A stretch of DNA of 46,869 bases. Source: Anaerostipes sp. (GTDB taxonomy: Bacteria > Bacillota > Clostridia > Lachnospirales > Lachnospiraceae). A program made the position numbers and the translations under genes. The DNA is taken from positions 1-46,869 of the forward strand of contig JAQVEG010000019.1 in assembly GCA_028697725.1 (NCBI GenBank), in the 5' to 3' direction. The notes beneath the pieces are model-generated. The model had not been told where the DNA came from and did no database searches. It was given only the letters and a program-made list of their open reading frames with translations. Positions within the stretch are counted from its first letter, which is position 1. Each line of letters begins with the position of its first letter. Below, piece after piece: positions 25,876-33,420 of the stretch.

Positions 25876-26088
25876 CTATTCTTCTCGTTCCACATAGGTC
25901 AGTTCTACATCATACCCCAGTGCTTCCAGCATCTGTACAAAGGTTTTATTTACCACACCATCCTGCTTTTTTATAATACGATTCACATACGGACTGGAAG
26001 TTCCGACTTTCTTCGCCAACTGTGCCTGCGTGATGCTGTTCTCTATGCATTTTACTTTCACATCTAATTCAATATTGTTCTTAATCAT
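25876..26088 (-). CDS. small XRE-type helix-turn-helix protein
   Basis: A 70-aa single-domain protein: QAQLAKKVGTSSPYVNRIIKK is a clear helix-turn-helix, followed by FVQMLEALGYDVELTYV. Such proteins act as stand-alone repressors or antitoxin-like regulators. No toxin partner is seen: the 99 bp to the OYE gene hold no complete frame. The promoter is strong. The TAG stop is followed by a further in-frame open stretch of about 25 codons, which may be the scar of a deleted gene. Confidence 0.85.
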   Translation of the reverse strand: MIKNNIELDVKVKCIENSITQAQLAKKVGTSSPYVNRIIKKQDGVVNKTFVQMLEALGYDVELTYVEREE

Positions 26089-26142
26089 AGTTCTATCCGC
26101 CTCTCAGAAGTGTATTAATATCTTTCACAAATAAGATAATTT

Positions 26143-26171
26143 ATTATACCACACTTTCTGCCGTTTTACAA
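26143..26171 (-). promoter_or_regulatory. promoter of the small HTH gene
   Basis: Minus-strand TTGTAA (26166-26171), 17-bp spacer, TATAAT (26143-26148), with an extended TGG before the -10. Confidence 0.7.
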
Positions 26172-26201
26172 TCTCCAAGAGCAATGTTTACAAAATAACC
26201 G

Positions 26202-26234
26202 AAAAGAAAACACCCTGCAATCTCTGCAGGGTGT
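26202..26234 (-). terminator. intrinsic terminator of the LysR-linked redox operon
   Basis: Perfect 10-bp arms ACACCCTGCA (26210-26219) and TGCAGGGTGT (26225-26234), 5-nt loop, then TTTTCTTTT on the minus strand. It closes the operon ending with the flavodoxin-aldo/keto reductase fusion. Confidence 0.9.
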
Positions 26235-26290
26235 CAATGTGTATCTCTGTTCCGTTTTATGCCTATACTTCCGAGCTGTCCTTATATGTT

Positions 26291-27733
26291 TTAATACCAA
26301 TCATGTTTTTCATTTCGGTCAAGTGCTTTGATTTGCAGCATTTCCTCATCGGTCAACTCAAAATCATACAATTCCATATTCTCTTGAATGTGTTCAGGGT
26401 TGCTCGAACCCGGAATGACTACCACACTCTTTTGCAGATTCCAACGCAGAATCACCTGTGCAGGAGATACTTCATGTGCCTGTGCAATGGCAGAAATCAC
26501 TTTATTGCCAAGGAGTTCAGCCGTATGCCCTCTGCCACCCAGTGGATACCAGCCCTGTACAACAATTCCCAACTCCTGAATATATGGGATTACATCATTC
26601 TCTTGATAGTAAGGATGTATTTCATTTTGCACTAACGCAGGAGTAATTGTAACCTGCGGTAAAAATTCTTTCAACTCTTTCACATACCAGTTAGAAAGAC
26701 CTATGGAACGAATTTGTCCTTCCTCCACGAATTTTTCCATTGCTTTATATGCTTTTACATCGTTTGTATCGGGGTGGTGAAGCAGAATCATATCTACATA
26801 GCCAATATTCAGCCTGTCTATACAAGCCTGAATGGACTTCTCTGAATTTTTCATTTCATTCCCTGGATAGATTTTGGTAATCACAAAGATTTCTTCCCTC
26901 TTGATTCCAAGTTCATCTATTGCTTCCCGAATTGCTTTACCAACTTCTTTTTCATTTCCATAAGCAGACGCAGTATCAATTAGGCGGACACCTCTTCGCA
27001 ATGCCTCCTTTACAGAATCAATGCACTCATCTCCATGCAGACTGTATGTGCCAAGTCCATTAATGGGCATTTCATAACCACTGTTCAGTGTAACCGTATG
27101 GGTTTCAAAATTAAATTTTCTTATTTTCTCTGCACTTGTCGGTGTAATCTTCATTTCATTAAGCCACACTTCCACATCCTCCTTCGTATAATCAGCACTA
27201 AATCGTCTGCCCTCCATCCACTCTGCATCTTTCTCCAGTAGATGGAGATTATCAGCACTGGAACCTATTCCGCTGCTGTGAGAAGTACAAAATGGTAAAA
27301 TGATCTTTCCTGTGAAATCATAACTTTCTAAGAATGTGCTGATAATTCTAGGTGCTTGTCCATGCCAAATGGGATATCCAACCAACACGGTATCATACTG
27401 AGTCATATCCAAGGCATCTCCTGCAATAGCGGGTCGTGCATCAGGGTTATCCTGCTCCTGATCAGCTCGTCCATTTGTATAATATGCTAAATCAGCTTCT
27501 GTATATGGGTCTTCCGGTACGATTTCATAAACATCCGCCTTCAAAATATCAGCAGCTTTTTCTGCTACGCTTTTTGTTGTTCCAGTATTGGAAAAGTACG
27601 CAACTAAAATTTTTCCTTTTGCTGTTTCTGTATTCACTGATGCATCCTCACTTAAAGAAGTGCCTGCTCTACATCCGGACAGCAAACAAACTATGCTAAA
27701 TGTAAGCAATATTCCAATCAATCGTTTTTGCAT
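26291..27733 (-). CDS. lipoprotein flavodoxin fused to an aldo/keto reductase
   Basis: A 480-aa fusion. The N-terminus is a lipoprotein signal (LLTFSIVCLLSGC, lipobox LSGC) after a basic start. Residues ~40-195 form a flavodoxin domain: AYFSNTGTTKSVAEK (FMN phosphate loop), PEDPYTEADL, GYPIWHGQAPR, and PFCTSHSSGIG. Residues ~205-480 are an aldo/keto reductase with the tetrad D and Y in LIDTASAYGNE, K in ITKIYPG and H in LLHHPD, plus the cofactor end PGSSNPEHIQEN. ATG at 27733 is chosen for AGGTGAGGTGG and the signal peptide. It is third in a LysR-controlled operon, 10 bp after the FMN reductase. An exported or surface-tethered NADPH enzyme would be unusual. Confidence 0.88.
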   Translation of the reverse strand: MQKRLIGILLTFSIVCLLSGCRAGTSLSEDASVNTETAKGKILVAYFSNTGTTKSVAEKAADILKADVYEIVPEDPYTEADLAYYTNGRADQEQDNPDARPAIAGDALDMTQYDTVLVGYPIWHGQAPRIISTFLESYDFTGKIILPFCTSHSSGIGSSADNLHLLEKDAEWMEGRRFSADYTKEDVEVWLNEMKITPTSAEKIRKFNFETHTVTLNSGYEMPINGLGTYSLHGDECIDSVKEALRRGVRLIDTASAYGNEKEVGKAIREAIDELGIKREEIFVITKIYPGNEMKNSEKSIQACIDRLNIGYVDMILLHHPDTNDVKAYKAMEKFVEEGQIRSIGLSNWYVKELKEFLPQVTITPALVQNEIHPYYQENDVIPYIQELGIVVQGWYPLGGRGHTAELLGNKVISAIAQAHEVSPAQVILRWNLQKSVVVIPGSSNPEHIQENMELYDFELTDEEMLQIKALDRNEKHDWY

Positions 27734-27743
27734 TTGCACCACC

Positions 27744-28316
27744 TCACCTAAGAGCATTTAAAAGATACGCCATATTTTGTCCGAGGTTTTTCATATTTTC
27801 CAGACCTTCTTCATCCTTTAATACATCGCCTGGCATCTGGCCATAAACCATGTTCCAATAAGTTGAACCAACAACAAACATTTCGTGATTTAAGAAAAAA
27901 TGATTCATGGTATCCACCGCCTGCAAAGCGCCGCCACGGCGGACTGCTGCAACGGATGCACCAACTTTATGCCTCATTGTCTTTCCGTCTCGGTTCATAT
28001 CTCCCACAACTGCTGCTTTTTCCAAAAATGCCTGCATACTGGCTGACACATTGGCTGAATAAACTGGTGAGCCAAGGATGATACCATCTGCATCCAGCAT
28101 TTTTTCATAGACTTCATGAAACATATCTTTCTTATGGACACAATTGTTCTGTCCTCCACACGCCCAACAGGCTTTACAAGGCTCAATGATATTTCCTGCA
28201 AACTGTATCATTTCGGTTTCAATACCAGCCGCATTCAGTTCTTCGAACACTTTTCCAATGATGATAGCGGTATTTCCATCTTTTCTTACACTTCCGTTAA
28301 TTGCTAATACTTTCAT
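27744..28316 (-). CDS. NADPH-dependent FMN reductase / iron-sulfur flavoprotein family
   Basis: A 190-aa flavodoxin-fold protein. MKVLAINGSVRKDGNTAI is the FMN phosphate loop; PCKACWACGGQNNCVHKKD carries the cysteines seen in iron-sulfur flavoprotein relatives; GSPVYSANVSASMQAFLEKA is the isoalloxazine loop; and GASVAAVRRGGA is the last conserved strand. The start is ambiguous: family members begin at 28316 (AAGGAG 12 nt upstream), while an ATG at 28325 sits only 3 nt from the same site. It lies between an aldo/keto reductase and the lipoprotein fusion in one operon, where it may supply reduced flavin. Its first codons overlap an acetyltransferase remnant in another frame. Confidence 0.87.
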   Translation of the reverse strand: MKVLAINGSVRKDGNTAIIIGKVFEELNAAGIETEMIQFAGNIIEPCKACWACGGQNNCVHKKDMFHEVYEKMLDADGIILGSPVYSANVSASMQAFLEKAAVVGDMNRDGKTMRHKVGASVAAVRRGGALQAVDTMNHFFLNHEMFVVGSTYWNMVYGQMPGDVLKDEEGLENMKNLGQNMAYLLNALR

Positions 28317-28443
28317 ATTTCTCATATTCTCCTTTTTCTTCATCACTAAGATAACGAATCACTTTTGCTGGCACGCCTCCAACAATGGACATTGCAGACA
28401 CATCTTTGGTTACTACCGCACCTGCTGCAATCACACCATTTCC
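28297..28443 (-). pseudogene. C-terminal remnant of a hexapeptide-repeat acyltransferase
   Basis: In a frame different from both flanking genes the minus strand encodes GNGVIAAGAVVTKDVSAMSI then VGGVPAKVIRYLSDEE and stops with TAA at 28297-28299. This is the last left-handed beta-helix turn of maltose/xenobiotic acetyltransferases, which are normally 180-220 aa. Only 48 codons remain. The upstream end runs into the last codons of the aldo/keto reductase and the downstream end into the start of the FMN reductase, so an internal deletion probably removed the rest. Confidence 0.8.
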
Positions 28444-29384
28444 CGTTCCCACTCACGCAGGGTAGAGATTCCTGTTTGCTCTCCGAACTGCTCCAAGCAT
28501 TTCACTTCTTCATTTGATAAATGAATTTGTATTGCGGCAGCCGCTTCCTCTACCTGCTTTACTTTTGTCACTCCAATAATAGGAAGTGTGCCTTTTGCAA
28601 TTGCCCAAGAAATTGCAATCTGCGCAGGACTTGCTTTATGAACGTCTCCAATCTGTTTCATCGCAGCAACAAGCTGTTCCAATTCTTTTAAATGTGGATT
28701 GTAAGAATCACCACGTCCTGTTCCTGCCGGGAATGGATGTGCCGTATCAAACCGTCCTGTAAGTGCCCCTTGCTTCAATACCATATAAGCATAGAAGGTT
28801 ATTTCATTTTCTTTACAGTAGTCCAAAATTCCAGCATATTCCGAAGAACGGTGCAACAGGCTGTAATGGTTTTGTACTGCAGATACTCGTAACCCTACTG
28901 TACCTAAAATTTCATTTGCACGTTTCAATTCTGAAAGATTGTGATTTGATACACCTATAGACTTGATTTGTCCGCTTTTTGCCAAAGGAATCAACTCTGG
29001 TGTCCATTTCTCTACATCCATTGGATTGTGGATCCAATAAACATCTATCACATCCGTATGAAGTCGTTTCTTGCTTCCATCAAGCATCTCCTGCATAGCA
29101 TTTTCTGAATCAGATGCAATTTGTGGTGTAAACTTTGTAGAGAGGATAAGAGAATCTCTTGAAACTCCTTTTACAAAATTTCCAAGAATTCTTTCTGAGG
29201 TTCCCTCCCCATATACTGCCGCTGTATCCCACAGATTCAATCCGCATTCCATTGCTTTATCAAATACAGACTTCAAATCATTCTCAAATAAATGGTTTCC
29301 AAACACCTGATCTCCACCAGCTGCACCTGTGCCCCAAGACCATGCACCCAATGCAATTTTAGGCAATGTTTTATCATTCATCAT
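28431..29384 (-). CDS. aldo/keto reductase
   Basis: A 317-aa NADPH-dependent oxidoreductase of the TIM-barrel AKR superfamily. The catalytic tetrad is intact: D and Y in LWDTAAVYGEG, K in STKFTPQ, H in YWIHNP. Cofactor motifs IGVSNHN, AVQNHYSLL and the GVTKVKQVEEA tail are present. ATG at 29384 follows AAGGGAGAAG and is preferred to the frame start seven codons earlier. It is the first gene of the operon divergent from the LysR regulator. The final residues (REWEREMV) coincide with the edge of an acetyltransferase remnant, so the last few codons could be altered. Substrate unknown. Confidence 0.92.
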   Translation of the reverse strand: MMNDKTLPKIALGAWSWGTGAAGGDQVFGNHLFENDLKSVFDKAMECGLNLWDTAAVYGEGTSERILGNFVKGVSRDSLILSTKFTPQIASDSENAMQEMLDGSKKRLHTDVIDVYWIHNPMDVEKWTPELIPLAKSGQIKSIGVSNHNLSELKRANEILGTVGLRVSAVQNHYSLLHRSSEYAGILDYCKENEITFYAYMVLKQGALTGRFDTAHPFPAGTGRGDSYNPHLKELEQLVAAMKQIGDVHKASPAQIAISWAIAKGTLPIIGVTKVKQVEEAAAAIQIHLSNEEVKCLEQFGEQTGISTLREWEREMV

Positions 29385-29450
29385 AATTTTTCTTCTCCCT
29401 TTCAATTCGTTTGCTGACTGACCATTTTCTCATCATATCCTGTATTATTT

Positions 29451-29479
29451 ATTATATTCATCCAATTTAGAAATGTAAA
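29451..29479 (-). promoter_or_regulatory. promoter of the aldo/keto reductase-FMN reductase-fusion operon
   Basis: Minus-strand TTTACA (29474-29479), 17-bp spacer, TATAAT (29451-29456). The LysR-type palindrome lies just upstream of this -35, the usual position for LysR activation. Confidence 0.72.
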
Positions 29480-29492
29480 ATACTTGATTTGA

Positions 29493-29535
29493 ATGTCCAG
29501 TTATTCTTTTTTTTAATAACTGGACATGATATAAT
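29493..29535 (+). promoter_or_regulatory. LysR operator overlapping the lysR promoter
   Basis: Perfect 13-bp arms ATGTCCAGTTATT (29493-29505) and AATAACTGGACAT (29515-29527) flank a 9-nt T-rich centre. TATAAT for the regulator gene is at 29530-29535, so a protein bound to the palindrome would cover its own promoter and sit beside the divergent one. The same repeat could form a hairpin, but it precedes rather than follows the regulator gene, so an operator is more likely. Confidence 0.75.
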
Positions 29536-29573
29536 ATCTGTATTTAATAAAATATTCTATAGGAGATAAATCA

Positions 29574-30452
29574 ATGAAACTACGAGTTTTACGCTATTTT
29601 TTAGAGGTAGCACGGGAAGAAAATATAACCAGAGCAGCTTCTTTTCTTCATGTATCTCAGCCAACTATGTCAAGACAGCTAAAGGAATTAGAAGAAGAGC
29701 TGGGCAAGAAACTCTTTATTCGCAGCAACTACAGTGTAAAGCTGACAGAAGAGGGAATGCTTTTAAGGAAGCGTGCTGAAGATATTCTCGATATGGTTGA
29801 CAAAACAACTGCTGAATTCAAGGCGTTAGATGAGATTAATGGAGGCGATATCCGTATCGGCTGTGCAGAATCCGAAGGCATTACACATTTTTTGCGTGTT
29901 ATCAAGAACCTTCAAAATGACTATCCTAATATTCGTTACCATTTCTACAGCAGTGGATCTGATGCCATTGATGAGCGATTGGATAAAGGGCTTCTTGATT
30001 TTGCAATTATCGTACAGGAAGTTGACCCTGTTAAATACAACTACATCAAAATGCCTTTTTCTGATTCATGGGGACTGCTGATGCGCAGAGATAGTCTACT
30101 TGCCGATAAAGAATTTATCTCGCAAGAAGATTTACTAAACATCCCTTTAATTTGCTCCCGACAGAGCTTAAATGAAGAAATACCAAAATGGCTGGGTGAA
30201 ATGCAGAATAAACTAATGATTGTCGCAACCTACGATTTAATTCTCAATACAACCTTCATGGTACGAGAGGGGCTGGGATATGCCCTTGGTTTTGATAAAC
30301 TGATAAACACAGACGCGGACAGCGATTTATGTTTTCGCCCTTTGCAGCCACCACTTCTATCACCAATGTATCTGATTTGGAAAAAATATCAGGTATTTAC
30401 ACCAGCAGCATCACTTTTGCTGCAAAATATTAAAAATACACTCGCAACATAA
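29574..30452 (+). CDS. LysR-family transcriptional regulator
   Basis: A 292-aa regulator. The N-terminal winged helix is typical (LRYFLEVAREENITRAASFL, then SQPTMSRQLKELEEELGKKL and the wing LTEEG), followed by a linker helix and a two-lobed effector domain from about residue 90 (GDIRIGCAESEG, LDFAIIV, MVREGLGYAL). It is transcribed away from the aldo/keto reductase operon, with a palindromic site between. AGGAG is well placed before the ATG. The effector is unknown; the target genes suggest an electrophile or carbonyl compound. Confidence 0.93.
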   Translation: MKLRVLRYFLEVAREENITRAASFLHVSQPTMSRQLKELEEELGKKLFIRSNYSVKLTEEGMLLRKRAEDILDMVDKTTAEFKALDEINGGDIRIGCAESEGITHFLRVIKNLQNDYPNIRYHFYSSGSDAIDERLDKGLLDFAIIVQEVDPVKYNYIKMPFSDSWGLLMRRDSLLADKEFISQEDLLNIPLICSRQSLNEEIPKWLGEMQNKLMIVATYDLILNTTFMVREGLGYALGFDKLINTDADSDLCFRPLQPPLLSPMYLIWKKYQVFTPAASLLLQNIKNTLAT

Positions 30453-30459
30453 AATAGTG

Positions 30460-30500
30460 AAAGGTGGCAGCCCCAAATTTCTTTTGCGACTGCCACCTTT
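30460..30500. terminator. hairpin between convergent genes
   Basis: Perfect 11-bp arms AAAGGTGGCAG (30460-30470) and CTGCCACCTTT (30490-30500) around a 19-nt loop, between the convergent LysR and CMD-cupin genes. T tracts are limited to the arm ends, so strength is uncertain. It probably serves both directions. Confidence 0.65.
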
Positions 30501-30515
30501 GATTATCTATCGAAA

Positions 30516-31274
30516 CTATTTCAATATCTGATACTGCTCATCTTCCACAGCTTCCAGCCATTCATTGCTGACCTTTTCACCTGGTACTTCGATTGCAAGA
30601 TGAGAAAACCAGCTATCCGCTGCAGCACCATGCCAATGCTTTACATCCACTGGAATATTGATACAATCCCCCGGATTCATTTCTATGGCTTCTTTGCCCC
30701 ATTCCTGATAATATCCTCTGCCACCTACACAGACCAAAATCTGTCCGCCACCTTTGTCTGCATGATGAATATGCCAGTTATTTCTGCATCCCGGCTCAAA
30801 AGTGACATTATAAATGCCTGCCTGTTTTGTAGAAATCGGCGCCAAGTAACTTTGTCCTACAAAATATTGTGCAAACCCGTCATTTGGTGCGCCGATTGGA
30901 AAGAAGATTGTATTCTGGTAACGTTCTTTTTCTAAAAGTTCTTCCACTTTTTCATTCCAGACTTCTTTCGCAAGATTAAACACTGCCCAGCCTTTTGGCC
31001 AGCCAACATAAAATGCCACATGAGTAATGATTGCTGCAATTTCTTTCTGAGTCACACCATGATTCTTTGCATTCTGCAAATGATACACAAGAGAAGAGTC
31101 TGTGATTCCTGAAGACATCAGTGCTACCACAGTAATCATGCTTCTTGTCTTTACATCAATATCCTGATTATTCCAGTTTTCTCCAAACAACACATCATCA
31201 TTAAAATGGGCAAATTCCGGAGCAAATTCTCCCAGTGCTGTTCTACCTGCTGTCTGTACTATTTTTTCACTCAT
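30516..31274 (-). CDS. carboxymuconolactone decarboxylase-like domain fused to a cupin
   Basis: A 252-aa fusion. Residues ~1-115 resemble the CMD/AhpD-like helical fold (KTRSMITVVALMSSG, YHLQNAKNHGVTQKEIAAIITHVAFYVGWPKG) but lack the CxxC of AhpD peroxidases. Residues ~140-240 are a cupin barrel with metal ligands in NNWHIHHADKGGG and VKHWHG. Proteins of this build are common in Firmicutes redox clusters; activity on quinones or lactones is suggested by family only. It is the last gene of a TetR-controlled operon, 26 bp after the aldo/keto reductase. Confidence 0.88.
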   Translation of the reverse strand: MSEKIVQTAGRTALGEFAPEFAHFNDDVLFGENWNNQDIDVKTRSMITVVALMSSGITDSSLVYHLQNAKNHGVTQKEIAAIITHVAFYVGWPKGWAVFNLAKEVWNEKVEELLEKERYQNTIFFPIGAPNDGFAQYFVGQSYLAPISTKQAGIYNVTFEPGCRNNWHIHHADKGGGQILVCVGGRGYYQEWGKEAIEMNPGDCINIPVDVKHWHGAAADSWFSHLAIEVPGEKVSNEWLEAVEDEQYQILK

Positions 31275-31300
31275 ATTCAGTTCCTCACTTTCTTATTTAT

Positions 31301-32248
31301 CTATACAACGTTTCCTGCCTTCTGTTTTCCATTCTGTGCCATCACACCCACAAGAAGGTGTGGTACATACAATTCTTCTAATTTCTTTGTCGCACCGACA
31401 ACTGGTGCAGTCACTTTCGTAAGCAACCACGCCAATGAAATCTCCGTCATGGAAACACCCTTTTTCTCTGCAACTTCTGCCACTCGTTCAATAATTTTGT
31501 TATCAACTTCTGCTGTTCCATCATATTTTAAATGGGCATAAGCATCTTCTTTCAGACGTTTTGAAATCTGGCCTGGATGTTTTGACAATCTTCCACCTGC
31601 TAATGCGCTATACGGTGTCATTGCAATATTCTGATCGTAGCAAAATGACGCCATTTCTCTTTCTTCTTCTCTCGCAATCAGATTATAATGTCCCTGAACT
31701 GACACAAATTCCCCAAAGCCATGCTCTCTTGCATAGAAGTTTGCTTTTGCAAGCTGCCATGCAAAACAATTTGAAATTCCAATATAGCGGGCTTTCCCAG
31801 CCTTTACCACCTGATTAAGTCCCTCCATTATTTCTTCCATTGGGGTATGATAATCCCACATATGATAAATATAGAGGTCAACATAATCCATACCTAAATT
31901 AGCAAGACTTTTATTTAGAGAATTTTCAATGTGCTGCTGTCCGCTAATTCCTGCATCTATCTCATCCTTGGAGCGTGGTAGAAACTTAGTGGCAATCACA
32001 TAATCTTTCCGATTTGCAAAATCTTTTAACGCTCTTCCTACAAACTGTTCGCTGGTTCCGTTCTGGTAAGCAATGGCGGTATCAAAGAAATTAATACCTT
32101 TTTCCAAACCGTATTTAATAATTTCCCGTGTCTGCCTCTCATCCACTGTCCAACTGTGCTGCCCTACCTGACTATTTCCAAATCCCATACAGCCCATACA
32201 AATGCGTGATACTTTCAAATCTGATTTTCCTAAGTTTGTGTACTTCAT
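31301..32248 (-). CDS. aldo/keto reductase with a short C-terminal deletion
   Basis: A 315-aa AKR-superfamily enzyme. Tetrad: D and Y in FFDTAIAYQNG, K in ATKFLPR, H in IYHMWDYH. IGISNCF and VQGHYNLI are conserved barrel strands. Near the end the sequence runs VVGATKKLEELYVPHLLVGV. In relatives as I remember them, about 20-25 residues that help bind the NADP adenosine phosphate separate GATK from LEELYVPH, so an in-frame loss is likely and activity may be reduced. AAAAAAGGAG precedes the ATG. Fourth gene of the TetR-controlled operon. Confidence 0.88.
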   Translation of the reverse strand: MKYTNLGKSDLKVSRICMGCMGFGNSQVGQHSWTVDERQTREIIKYGLEKGINFFDTAIAYQNGTSEQFVGRALKDFANRKDYVIATKFLPRSKDEIDAGISGQQHIENSLNKSLANLGMDYVDLYIYHMWDYHTPMEEIMEGLNQVVKAGKARYIGISNCFAWQLAKANFYAREHGFGEFVSVQGHYNLIAREEEREMASFCYDQNIAMTPYSALAGGRLSKHPGQISKRLKEDAYAHLKYDGTAEVDNKIIERVAEVAEKKGVSMTEISLAWLLTKVTAPVVGATKKLEELYVPHLLVGVMAQNGKQKAGNVV

Positions 32249-32264
32249 GGCTTATTCTCCTTTT

Positions 32265-32747
32265 TTATAGAAAGATAGTATTGATCCACGCTTTCAATTC
32301 TTCTGTTGTATTTCTTCCATTTAGCACTTTGCCTTCTATCATCTGTGTATCTTCGCCTACAGATACTTTTAAGTTCTCCATTGTCTTACCAAATCCACTT
32401 CCACCTGATGTGGCAAAGAGAACAATTTTTTTACCTGAAAAATCATAGCTTTCCAGAAAGGTATTGATAATGGTTGGTGCGACATACCACCAAATTGGAA
32501 ATCCGATAAAAATGGTGTCATACTGACTAATATTAGCATCTTTATCTACTAATGCAGGACGGCTGTTTCTATCCTCCATCTCTACGGTACTTCTTGATTC
32601 CTTATCCATCCAGTCAAGATCTGCTTTCGTATAAGGAATCTCCGGTTTGATTTCATAGAAATCTGCGGTCATGACTTCTGCCAGTTTTTTAGCTACTGCT
32701 TCTGTTGTTCCACTTGCACTAAAGCTTGCTACTAATGTTTTGTTCAT
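32265..32747 (-). CDS. flavodoxin
   Basis: A 160-aa FMN protein. The phosphate loop is SFSASGTTEAVAKKL, the first flavin loop GFPIWWYVAP carries the stacking Trp, and FATSGGSGFGKT is the second. The motif PEIPYTKADLDWMDKESRS is typical of the Flavodoxin_4 group found next to aldo/keto reductases. It closely resembles the flavodoxin half of the lipoprotein fusion at 26291-27733. ATG at 32747 follows GGAGGATATTAG. It may pass electrons between the flavin reductase and a partner enzyme in the same operon. Confidence 0.92.
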   Translation of the reverse strand: MNKTLVASFSASGTTEAVAKKLAEVMTADFYEIKPEIPYTKADLDWMDKESRSTVEMEDRNSRPALVDKDANISQYDTIFIGFPIWWYVAPTIINTFLESYDFSGKKIVLFATSGGSGFGKTMENLKVSVGEDTQMIEGKVLNGRNTTEELKAWINTIFL

Positions 32748-32763
32748 TCTAATATCCTCCATT

Positions 32764-33396
32764 CTACTGTTCCAATGCTGTCAATAAATGTGTCAGACAT
32801 TGATAAGTAATTTCATAAATCGTTTGATAGTTGTGATCTATTCCGGCTTCTTTCATTGCTTCTCGCTGTTTTTCTGTCACCGCTGTATATGGATAGATTC
32901 CGTATATAAATGGAAAAAACTGATAAATAAAGCTTTGTCTGTCGGTGGTAGAAGACTCCGGAAAATATTTACCGACACAGGAAAGCATCTTCTTTAAAGA
33001 CGCCCCATAAGTCTCCTTGAATGCAATCAGATTCTCCATACGAGAGTTTTCTTCTATGTCGTACATATTCATGGATAGAATTTTCAGAAGCTGTTCTCTG
33101 TGTTCCAGACTTCTTGCTATCTTCTCTGAAAACGCTTCTTTATCCAGCTTTTCATCTTCATCCATAATCTTCTGTATTTCATCAATCCACAAAACGTATT
33201 CTCTTCTCAGTAATTCAAGAAAAATCTCTTCCTTTGTGTGGTAATAGTTATAAATCGATGTTCTGGTAAAAGATGTGACCTTTCCAATTTCCTTTAGTGT
33301 AATCTCCTTAAAAGACATTGTCTGATACAATTTCTCACAGGCATTTACAATTTCATCTTTTCTTGCATTTGTCAGTTCGATTGATCCCTTTGGCAT
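32764..33396 (-). CDS. TetR-family transcriptional regulator
   Basis: A 210-aa repressor. The N-terminal helix-turn-helix is clear (FKEITLKEIGKVTSFTRTSI, then YNYYHTKEEIFLELL), followed by a helical ligand-binding domain of the type found in Clostridia (FPFIYGIYPYTAVTEKQREAM). It is the second gene of the operon it most likely controls: two identical-form palindromes lie over the operon promoter. Spacing to neighbours is 24 and 16 bp. The inducer is unknown. Confidence 0.93.
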   Translation of the reverse strand: MPKGSIELTNARKDEIVNACEKLYQTMSFKEITLKEIGKVTSFTRTSIYNYYHTKEEIFLELLRREYVLWIDEIQKIMDEDEKLDKEAFSEKIARSLEHREQLLKILSMNMYDIEENSRMENLIAFKETYGASLKKMLSCVGKYFPESSTTDRQSFIYQFFPFIYGIYPYTAVTEKQREAMKEAGIDHNYQTIYEITYQCLTHLLTALEQ

Positions 33397-33420
33397 AATA
33401 TATTTCTCGCTTTCTTAATG

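Noticed and set aside
26331..26646. plus-strand frames opposite the aldo/keto reductase half of the fusion
   Set aside because: Cysteine- and proline-rich shadow translations of a well-supported gene, with no start signals.
29493..29527. 13-bp inverted repeat as an intrinsic terminator
   Set aside because: No gene ends here: both neighbours start and point away, so an operator fits better.
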